Shown here one piece after another: positions 1 to 5,319 of a stretch of DNA of 6,092 nt; positions within the stretch are counted from its first letter, which is position 1, and each line of letters starts with the position of its first letter. The notes beneath the pieces were generated by a model that ran no database searches, was not told where the DNA came from, and saw nothing but the letters and a program-made list of their open reading frames with translations. Made by a program: the position numbers and the translations under genes. The stretch is from Deltaproteobacteria bacterium (GTDB lineage: Bacteria; Desulfobacterota; Desulfobacteria; Desulfobacterales; JAFDDL01). The stretch covers positions 1 to 6,092 of the forward strand of contig JAFDDL010000242.1 in assembly GCA_019310865.1 (NCBI GenBank), written 5' to 3'.

Positions 1-208
1 CGAGGGCTACCTTTTCATTGACGGACCACTCTACGTAGATATTTCGCGCTTCCACCTCCTTGCTCAGCTGCTGGACAATCTCCGACGACGGTGTTCCCGG
101 ATATCCGGCAACAACGCTCACACCGGCTTCAAGCGCGCCGCGGGCAATGGCGTCGTTTCCCATGAGCAGGATATTTTCACCTTTTTTTGCATTGCTTAAT
201 AATGACAT
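1..208 (-). CDS. iorA: Indolepyruvate:ferredoxin oxidoreductase alpha subunit, N-terminal part (cut by window edge)
   Basis: Only the first 69 codons are visible. The family enzyme oxidatively decarboxylates aryl-pyruvates (transamination products of aromatic amino acids) to aryl-acetyl-CoA, using thiamine diphosphate and passing electrons to ferredoxin in the cytoplasm; the alpha subunit pairs with IorB. Residues 14-23 ([10 protein letters not shown]), the [10 protein letters not shown] motif at 35-44 and the [10 protein letters not shown] stretch at 60-69 are the characteristic opening of IorA, including the conserved Glu (residue 65) of the pyrimidine-binding domain of this superfamily. 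The ATG at 206-208 is preceded by GGAGAA (complement of 214-219) five bases away, which supports this start. The gene is divergent from the GntR-type regulator across a 317-bp gap. A related 2-oxoacid:ferredoxin oxidoreductase is the main alternative, because the rest of the protein, including the C-terminal ferredoxin domain, lies outside the window. Confidence 0.85.
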   Translation of the reverse strand, partial: MSLLSNAKKGENILLMGNDAIARGALEAGVSVVAGYPGTPSSEIVQQLSKEVEARNIYVEWSVNEKVAL

Positions 209-297
209 TTGGCTTCTCCAGGGTCACAGAAGACCCATCATTCATTTTATCTGGATTTTTCCATATTTTCTCCGCTTTCAGATTAAATGTTATCAAA

Positions 298-327
298 TCC
301 ATATCAGATATATACAATATATGTCAA
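298..327 (-). promoter_or_regulatory. Candidate sigma70-type promoter for iorA
   Basis: Read on the minus strand, a perfect TTGACA (complement of 322-327) is followed after 18 bases by TATGGA (complement of 298-303), a poor -10 match. Transcription would start near 290 and give a leader of about 80 bases before the iorA ATG. The perfect -35 in the right place is the main support; the -10 is weak and AT-rich sequence produces such matches by chance. Confidence 0.35.
308..322. repeat. AT-rich inverted repeat, possible operator
   Basis: ATATAT ACA ATATAT: two 6-base arms (308-313 and 317-322) around a 3-base spacer. It lies in the spacer of the candidate iorA promoter and touches its -35 hexamer, a position where a bound repressor would block transcription. 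The dyad size fits a GntR-type dimer, and the divergent regulator is the obvious candidate. Repeats of A and T make chance symmetry likely in this region, so this is a weak call. Confidence 0.25.
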
Positions 328-464
328 CTCAAAAATCGGGTTTGGATTAAAATACACTATATAAGGCTAAATAGGCATTTAATCGTCTTTTTGAATGTTA
401 AGTAATATGGGGAATGAGATGTGCTTATATTAATACTTATCAACCAATGTTATGAAAAACCTTG

Positions 465-470
465 TATAAT
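465..470 (+). promoter_or_regulatory. Candidate -10 element for the GntR-type regulator gene
   Basis: A perfect TATAAT lies at 465-470, about 55 bases before the ATG, giving a leader of roughly 50 bases. No good -35 hexamer is visible 16-18 bases upstream (the sequence there is around CAACCA), so the promoter may depend on an activator or may be a chance match. The -10 overlaps TTGTATA (462-468), an element also found in inverted orientation near the candidate iorA promoter, so autoregulation is possible. Confidence 0.35.
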
Positions 471-525
471 AAGCCAGATTATGTATAGACTCATTCAACT
501 AAACCGGCTCAGGAGGGGATGATTT

Positions 526-1713
526 ATGGTTCATCGCATAAAGCCAATAAAAACGGAAAAGGACATCGAGCGTCTCAGGGCCCATTTGGCCGGAAGACCC
601 AAGGACCTGTTTATCTTCGACTTGTTGACCCAGACCGGTCTGCTGCTTGACCAGGCGCTTGGCCTGAAGATGGCAGACATGGCCGGAATAGGGGTGGGTG
701 ACCCGATCTCGGTGGCAGGTATTTCGAGGACTTTGGTAAACCGTCCGCGGATGACCGGTCGTCTGATGGATAGTTATAACCGATATGTTGAAACAAACGA
801 CTTAGAGCCGGAAAACTATCTATTTATGTCCAGAAAGGGTCACAATCCCCTTAGCCCCCAATCGGTTTCACGGTTGGTAAGCACCTGGTTTCGTGAGGCC
901 GGATTGACGGGATTGGCGGGAGTCAAAAGCCTTCGAAAGACGTGGGAGACATATTTTAAGGATCATCCAAATAAAAAAATCCCGGAAACCGACGAAAAAT
1001 CAAAGACGGGTCTCCTGGGCCTCCTGGGCGGGGTGAACCCCTTGACATTGAGCGACCAGATTGAGGCCCGGTTGATCGAGCTGATCCTGACCGGACAAAT
1101 CGCCCCCGGCAGCCGGTTAATCATTAAGGAAATCGCGGATGAAATGGGGATCAGTTCCATGCCGGTTCGGGATGCCTTGACCCGGCTTGCGGGGGGAGGC
1201 ATTGTCAGGCTTGAAAAAAACAGAGGCTATACGGTCAATGTGGTCTCCGAAGCGGAATTTAAAGAAATCACTGAATTAAGGCGTACTTTGGAGCCGATGG
1301 CGGCGGTCACCGGGTGCCGAAACACCAAACCCAAAGACCTCCAGAAGATATTTAATATTGAAAAAGATTACAGCCAGGCATTGAAACATGGTGAATCACA
1401 AAGAGGGCTGAAGATAAATCGGGATTTTCACTTCAGTCTCTATCGGTTGGCCCAGCGGCCGGTCCTGCTTGAATTTCTCGAAAAGCTGTGGCGCATGATC
1501 AGCCCGTATTATCACCTGCTGTCCAAAGAATTAAAATCCTTGCATTCGCGCCGGCTTGAACTGGGCGAGTACTACAAGCTTACTATTTTTCACCATGAGA
1601 AAATTATCGAATCTCTGGAGAACCGAAACGGCAATGAACTTGCCAAATGGATAAAGGCGGACATCGATTACTCGGCTAAAAAAGTTCTATCCGATTTTTA
1701 CAACCGGAAGTAA
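526..1713 (+). CDS. GntR/FCD transcriptional regulator with an N-terminal degenerate tyrosine-recombinase-like domain
   Basis: This 395-residue protein has three parts. Residues ~5-145 align with the catalytic core of XerD-like tyrosine recombinases: TGLLLDQALGLKMADM (37-52) matches the box-I region TGLRxxEL, and KSLRKTW (134-140) matches the box-II HxLRHT. The catalytic residues are mostly lost: box-I Arg is Leu40, box-II His is Lys134, only Arg137 remains, and the sequence leaves the fold before the nucleophilic Tyr. Residues ~172-238 are a GntR winged helix, with IADEMGISSMPVRDAL as the helix-turn-helix. Residues ~245-392 are a helical FCD effector domain with possible metal-site residues Asn298, His302, His357 and Asp379. 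FadR-like regulators are usually about 220-250 residues, so the extra length is the N-terminal domain. AGGAGG at 511-516 lies 9 bases before the ATG. The effector and targets are unknown; it could regulate iorA, itself or the leftward sugar-acid operon. Confidence 0.85.
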   Translation: MVHRIKPIKTEKDIERLRAHLAGRPKDLFIFDLLTQTGLLLDQALGLKMADMAGIGVGDPISVAGISRTLVNRPRMTGRLMDSYNRYVETNDLEPENYLFMSRKGHNPLSPQSVSRLVSTWFREAGLTGLAGVKSLRKTWETYFKDHPNKKIPETDEKSKTGLLGLLGGVNPLTLSDQIEARLIELILTGQIAPGSRLIIKEIADEMGISSMPVRDALTRLAGGGIVRLEKNRGYTVNVVSEAEFKEITELRRTLEPMAAVTGCRNTKPKDLQKIFNIEKDYSQALKHGESQRGLKINRDFHFSLYRLAQRPVLLEFLEKLWRMISPYYHLLSKELKSLHSRRLELGEYYKLTIFHHEKIIESLENRNGNELAKWIKADIDYSAKKVLSDFYNRK

Positions 1714-1753
1714 TTGGATTAAGCGAAGGTAAAGTGTCGTTTGCGGTCTGACC

Positions 1754-1773
1754 CTATCCACTACTATCCAATA
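1754..1773. repeat. Two tandem copies of a decamer in the convergent spacer
   Basis: CTATCCACTA (1754-1763) is followed directly by CTATCCAATA (1764-1773), a 9/10 match. It lies in the 70-bp gap between the convergent ends of the regulator gene and abfD, just after the perfect odd palindrome GGTC T GACC (1745-1753). TTGGAT at 1714-1719 and ATCCAA at 1766-1771 could pair across 46 bases, but there is no GC-rich stem with a T-run, so I do not call a terminator. A short remnant of a mobile or repetitive element is possible. Confidence 0.4.
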
Positions 1774-1783
1774 GCCATTCCCA

Positions 1784-3235
1784 TTAATCTTCCTTGATAT
1801 CACAGAGCCGTTTCGCCGCCCTGATTTTTTCATCCATATTCGACAGCCGGGAAATCATGATACGTTGGGCTTGGGGAGAGCCGGCTCCGTGCATGGATTC
1901 CGTTAGATAGCCCACGGCAGCCGTGCCCAATGTCAGGTTTTCAATCAATCGCAGGATTCGCATCCGGTTTACGGTGGAAACTTCGCAATTGGCAGCGAAA
2001 TATTTATTCACCCATTTGCCGGTTTCCGGAGATGTTAAATCGCTTTCGGAGGGGAGGGTGACCATCAATCCACCGGCAATATCCTGGGCGATTCTGGAAA
2101 TTTCATACGGAAACCGGGTGACGTTCTGTTTATGGATATTTGCCAGCAGCATGTCGACAACATAGGTGCCGCTGGGTTCCTTGCTTCCTTCTGAAGCGCA
2201 CGCGATGCAGCCACAATAAAGGGTTTCGTTCAAGTGATTCATTTCGATTATCTTGTCTTTGATGTGGGACGCTTTTGCGACATTATTATATTCGGCCGCT
2301 GTCTGGGCGGCACCGATCAACACATCACCGACACCGACCTTGCATGCATAGCTCTGGCGGTGATAGGAGGCAAATTTTTCCACCAGTTGCCCGGCAAATT
2401 CGAATTCCTTATACATGAATACCCGGTCCCAGGGAACAAAGACGTCCTTAAAAACGACTAGGGCTTCATGACCGCCGAACAGGACATTACCGCGGTCTAT
2501 CATGCCCTCTTCCAGTTTGCGCGTATCACAGGACTGACGGCCCATGATATACATAATACCATCGGTATCGGCAGGGAGCGAGAAGGAGATCGCATAGTCC
2601 TTATCCGCCTCGCGCATGGCGATGGTGGGCATGACGATGATCTCATGGGAGTTGACCGCCCCTGTCTGGTGGGCCTTGGCGCCTCTGACCACAATGCCGT
2701 CCGCTCTTTCCTCAACAACGTGCAGGAAATGATCCGGATCGGGCTGTTTGTGGGGGGGAAGACTCCGGTCACCTTTGGGGTCGGTCATGGCACCGTCGCA
2801 GGTGAGGTCGTTTTCCTGTACATATTCAAGATACGCCAAAAAGCGGCGGTTGTATCCGGTCCCGTGTTTTTGATCCATGTTATAGGTGACGATTGATAAT
2901 GCGTTCAAGGCATCCATCCCCACACAACGTTGAAAACAGCACCCGGTTTTCCGACCCAGTAGTCTTCCCATTTTGCTCTTTTTAAGCAGGTCGTCGATGT
3001 TCTGGTGAATGTGCGTGAACCGGTTTATTTTTTTCCCGGTGATGTGGGATGTTGCGGTCATGATACCTTCATATTCGGGGACATGCGCCAATTTATATGT
3101 TTTGGCAACAGCCAGCATGGACGGGCGAATGATGGGGTCATCCACCACATTTTCCACTCTTTTACCGAACATATAGACCTCGAAATTCAATTTCCTTAGG
3201 CTTTTTTCGTATTGCGCTGCTGTCATTGTTGACAT
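1784..3235 (-). CDS. abfD: 4-hydroxybutyryl-CoA dehydratase / vinylacetyl-CoA delta-isomerase family protein
   Basis: At 483 residues it is close to the clostridial AbfD (about 490) and resembles it along its whole length from memory. The family enzyme uses a [4Fe-4S] cluster and FAD to convert 4-hydroxybutyryl-CoA to crotonyl-CoA in the cytoplasm. Visible motifs are CFQRCVGMDA (100-109) with cluster ligands Cys100 and Cys104, MTDPKGDR (150-157), GAKAHQTGAVNSHE (185-198), YHRQSYACKVG (291-301) with ligands His292 and Cys298, LNETLYCGCIAC (335-346), and TESMHGAGSPQAQRIM (445-460) with Glu446 at the proposed catalytic Glu position. His292 and Cys298 are six residues apart, against seven in the clostridial enzyme. 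GGAGGA (complement of 3242-3247) lies six bases before this ATG, better placed than for Met4. It is last in the leftward cluster, 108 bp after kdgK, yet has no obvious role in hexuronate breakdown. The wider family includes flavin 4-hydroxyphenylacetate hydroxylases, but the conserved cluster ligands argue for the dehydratase type. Confidence 0.88.
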   Translation of the reverse strand: MSTMTAAQYEKSLRKLNFEVYMFGKRVENVVDDPIIRPSMLAVAKTYKLAHVPEYEGIMTATSHITGKKINRFTHIHQNIDDLLKKSKMGRLLGRKTGCCFQRCVGMDALNALSIVTYNMDQKHGTGYNRRFLAYLEYVQENDLTCDGAMTDPKGDRSLPPHKQPDPDHFLHVVEERADGIVVRGAKAHQTGAVNSHEIIVMPTIAMREADKDYAISFSLPADTDGIMYIMGRQSCDTRKLEEGMIDRGNVLFGGHEALVVFKDVFVPWDRVFMYKEFEFAGQLVEKFASYHRQSYACKVGVGDVLIGAAQTAAEYNNVAKASHIKDKIIEMNHLNETLYCGCIACASEGSKEPSGTYVVDMLLANIHKQNVTRFPYEISRIAQDIAGGLMVTLPSESDLTSPETGKWVNKYFAANCEVSTVNRMRILRLIENLTLGTAAVGYLTESMHGAGSPQAQRIMISRLSNMDEKIRAAKRLCDIKED

Positions 3236-3286
3236 GAAAAATCCTCCATATTTTTACGCCTTAGCGGCTTTTCGCGCGCTGCATTC

Positions 3287-3323
3287 TTTATTTAAGTGGC
3301 GAGATCCCATAGGTTTATTTAAG
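3287..3323. repeat. Direct repeat TTTATTTAAG x2 upstream of abfD
   Basis: TTTATTTAAG occurs at 3287-3296 and again at 3314-3323, a 27-bp period or about 2.5 helical turns. On the coding strand it reads CTTAAATAAA twice, roughly 50 and 80 bases upstream of the abfD start codon. The position suits a regulator site or promoter-proximal element giving abfD its own control. The spacing is not a whole number of turns and the sequence is AT-rich, so the role is speculative. Confidence 0.4.
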
Positions 3324-3343
3324 ATAATTCATTTTAAACAACA

Positions 3344-4444
3344 TCACCGATCGACTCGTGCACCTCCGCCCGCCATAATTTTCTCCACTTCAGCAAGCGA
3401 TGCCATGGTGGTGTCGCCCGGCGTTGTCATCGCCAGAGCCCCATGGGCGGCGCCATATTCTACGGCCGTTTGCGGATCACCCGTGGTGATTAATCCGTAT
3501 ATAAGGCCGGAGGCGAAACTATCGCCACCGCCCACCCGGTCCATAATTTCAAGGTTTTCCCTGTGTGTGGCTTCATAAAAATTACCATCGGCCCAGCAGA
3601 TAGCGCCCCAATCATTAATGCCGGCTGTTTTGACGGTTCTCAGTGTTGTGCCTGTTACCTTGAAGTTGGGGAATTCGTCAACCGCTTTTGCAATCATCTT
3701 GCGGAAATTTCCGACATCAAGAGCGCTCAGGTTTTCGTCTACACCTTCCACTTTGAAGCCAAGACATGCGGTAAAATCTTCTTCATTTCCGATCATGACG
3801 TCCACATATCTGGCCAGCCGACGGTTCACCTCTTGTGCCTTGCTTTGTCCGCCGATACTTTTCCAGAGGGAAGGGCGGTAGTTTAGGTCATAGGAAATAA
3901 TGGTGCCATGCTTCCGGGCTGCCTGCATGGCTTCCTCAACGACTTCGGATGTGGTTTCAGACAGGGCGGCAAAGATACCGCCTGTGTGAAGCCATCGGGC
4001 GCCCTGTCGGCCGAAAATATCTTCCCAGTCAATATCACCCGGTTGGAGACGGGAAACCATGGTGTTTCCGCGATCGGACACCCCCAGTGCGCCACGGATA
4101 CCATAGCCTCGTTCAGTGAAATTCATGCCGTTTCGCCCGGTCCGACCGATACCGTCATAGGGCATCCACTTTATCAGTGAGGTGTCAACCCCACCTTGCA
4201 GGATTAGATCTTCAACAAGCCTGCCGATGGCGTTATCCGCCTGTGCGGTTACGATGGCCGTTCGCATCCTGAAGCACCTGCGCAACCCACGGGCAACGTT
4301 ATATTCACCGCCGCCTTCCCAGGCACGGAACATGCGACTGGTATGAATCCGGCTTTCGCCCGGATCCAATCGTAACATGACCTCCCCTAAAGAAACAAGA
4401 TCATACCGGCAGTCCTTTTCTGATTTGATGTCTAATATCGTCAT
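3344..4444 (-). CDS. kdgK: PfkB-family sugar kinase, probable 2-keto-3-deoxygluconate kinase
   Basis: KDG kinase phosphorylates 2-keto-3-deoxygluconate with ATP to KDPG, the substrate of the aldolase encoded next door. The 366-residue protein shows the PfkB/ribokinase fold: LVSLGEVMLRLDP (16-28), the glycine-rich EGGGEYNVARGL (43-54) in place of the usual GGxxxNVA substrate-binding motif, YDLNYRPSLW (185-194), NEEDF (220-224), and the C-terminal signature DRVGGGDSFASG (302-313) with Asp308 as the expected catalytic base. It is longer than E. coli KdgK (about 310). The start is supported by AGGGGG (complement of 4451-4456) six bases before the ATG. The gene lies 87 bp downstream of eda and 108 bp upstream of abfD, all on one strand. 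PfkB motifs alone do not fix the sugar, so KDG is assigned mainly from the uxuA-eda neighbours; another keto-sugar or ribokinase-type substrate remains possible. Confidence 0.85.
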   Translation of the reverse strand: MTILDIKSEKDCRYDLVSLGEVMLRLDPGESRIHTSRMFRAWEGGGEYNVARGLRRCFRMRTAIVTAQADNAIGRLVEDLILQGGVDTSLIKWMPYDGIGRTGRNGMNFTERGYGIRGALGVSDRGNTMVSRLQPGDIDWEDIFGRQGARWLHTGGIFAALSETTSEVVEEAMQAARKHGTIISYDLNYRPSLWKSIGGQSKAQEVNRRLARYVDVMIGNEEDFTACLGFKVEGVDENLSALDVGNFRKMIAKAVDEFPNFKVTGTTLRTVKTAGINDWGAICWADGNFYEATHRENLEIMDRVGGGDSFASGLIYGLITTGDPQTAVEYGAAHGALAMTTPGDTTMASLAEVEKIMAGGGARVDR

Positions 4445-4479
4445 GTGATTCCCCCTAATTTTTTTAGATATATCAAGAT

Positions 4480-4495
4480 TGAACCGTTTGGCTCA
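4480..4495. repeat. Imperfect palindrome between eda and kdgK
   Basis: TGAaCC GTTT GGcTCA: arms of six bases with one mismatched pair around a 4-base centre, located 36-51 bases upstream of the kdgK ATG. It has no downstream T-run on the operon's reading strand near enough to act as a terminator, so it could be an operator, an RNA processing hairpin or chance. Nearby, TTGATATATCT on the minus strand (complement of 4465-4475) resembles TTGTATATATCT upstream of iorA. Confidence 0.25.
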
Positions 4496-4531
4496 TAATA
4501 ATATGCATTAAAACCTGTTTGCACCCCGAAC

Positions 4532-5167
4532 CTAAGCGGAAGCCTGTTTCACGATTTGAACAGCTTCGCGTACCAACCGCGATATTTCCTCAAAGTTCTG
4601 TTCCGCAATCATATCCGACTTGACCATCCAGCTTCCACCGCAAGCCCACACTTTATCAAATTTAAGATAATCGAGAACATTTTTGGGGCCGATGCCGCCG
4701 GTGGGTATGAATTTTGTCATGCCGTACGGCGCGCTCATGGCTTTCAGTGTTTTCAGCCCGCCAAAGGATTCGGCGGGGAAAAATTTCAATACTTCAAGAC
4801 CGAAATCAAGCGCCTGCTCAATTTCTGTGGGTGTACAAACACCGGGCGTCACAGCGATGTCGTTGTCCAGGCAATATCGAACCACCTTGGGATTAAATCC
4901 CGGTGAGACGATGAACCGGGCGCCGGCATCAACCGCCGCCTTTGCCTGATCAATTTTCAGTACGGTTCCGGCGCCCACCAGGATATTTCCTTTTGCGGCC
5001 ATGGCGCTAATTGCATCCGCAGCGGCCTCTGTCCGAAACGTTATTTCAGCACATGGAAGCCCTCCCAGTGCCAGAGAGTCGGCAAGCGGATCGGCGTTTT
5101 TCGCATCGTGAATGGCAATGACCGGAATCAGTCTATGATTGTGAAGTTCATCCATTACGGTTTGCAT
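4532..5167 (-). CDS. eda: KDPG / 4-hydroxy-2-oxoglutarate aldolase
   Basis: This class I aldolase splits 2-keto-3-deoxy-6-phosphogluconate into pyruvate and glyceraldehyde 3-phosphate, the last step of the hexuronate and Entner-Doudoroff routes, in the cytoplasm. From the chosen start it is 211 residues, matching the family (E. coli Eda 213). Visible motifs are LIPVIAI (13-19), AEITFRT (40-46) with catalytic Glu41 and phosphate-binding Arg45, VGAGTV (64-69), SPGFNP (88-93), TPGVCTPTE (107-115), LKFFPAE (127-133) with Schiff-base Lys128, and PTGGI (155-159). The reading frame stays open upstream to an ATG at 5269, adding 34 residues. I prefer the internal ATG because AAAGGAAAA precedes it at good spacing and the extension matches nothing in the family. 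It lies 152 bp downstream of uxuA and 87 bp upstream of kdgK in the same orientation. Confidence 0.93.
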   Translation of the reverse strand: MQTVMDELHNHRLIPVIAIHDAKNADPLADSLALGGLPCAEITFRTEAAADAISAMAAKGNILVGAGTVLKIDQAKAAVDAGARFIVSPGFNPKVVRYCLDNDIAVTPGVCTPTEIEQALDFGLEVLKFFPAESFGGLKTLKAMSAPYGMTKFIPTGGIGPKNVLDYLKFDKVWACGGSWMVKSDMIAEQNFEEISRLVREAVQIVKQASA

Positions 5168-5172
5168 ATTAT

Positions 5173-5179
5173 TTTCCTT
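5173..5179 (-). promoter_or_regulatory. Ribosome binding site deciding the eda start
   Basis: On the minus strand AAGGAAA (complement of 5173-5179) sits about seven bases before the ATG at 5165-5167. The alternative upstream ATG at 5267-5269 has a GGAG only at a longer distance, about 13 bases. Together with the family length, this site points to the shorter protein. Confidence 0.55.
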
Positions 5180-5319
5180 TTCTATGGGGTTTTGCATAAA
5201 ATGGCTCTTTTCGACCTTGGCCGCTTTCAGCTGTTTCGTCTGTACCGGGAGATCGAGCCAAATAGACATGCCCCATTTTCCACTCCAGGGCCGGCGTCAT
5301 TTGCTCCATCTGCAGGGCA

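Larger units (their letters stand above)
209..525. other. AT-rich divergent intergenic region between iorA and the GntR-type regulator
   Basis: This 317-bp stretch has no credible gene. Short open frames on the plus strand here are low-complexity or antisense to iorA and have no ribosome binding site. It is visibly richer in A and T than the flanking genes, especially 285-480. It must hold the promoters of both divergent genes; separate entries give one candidate for each and an AT-rich inverted repeat. The seven-base element TTGTATA occurs once on each strand (complement of 311-317, and 462-468), close to the two candidate promoters. No tRNA or obvious structured RNA was seen. Confidence 0.7.

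Noticed and set aside
60..405. Two overlapping plus-strand open frames at 60-350 and 187-405
   Set aside because: The first is antisense to the clearly recognisable iorA start, both run into AT-rich intergenic DNA, neither has a ribosome binding site, and the translations resemble no protein family.
526..960. A separate integrase gene or prophage remnant ahead of the regulator
   Set aside because: The recombinase-like stretch is in the same uninterrupted frame as the GntR domain, has a single strong ribosome binding site at its start, and no attachment-site repeat or other phage gene is nearby.
1745..1753. GGTCTGACC as a terminator hairpin
   Set aside because: A perfect palindrome with a single central base cannot form a useful intramolecular stem-loop, and there is no T-run on either side.
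2468..2896. A 142-codon plus-strand open frame
   Set aside because: It lies wholly antisense to the conserved core of abfD, including its MTDPKGDR and GAKAHQTG motifs, and its translation is His/Gly/Asp-rich without family resemblance, as expected of a complement-strand shadow.
3247..3275. Small GCC/GGC hairpin before abfD as a terminator or attenuator
   Set aside because: The stem is only three base pairs around a five-base loop (GCC-GCTAA-GGC) and is too weak to support a call.
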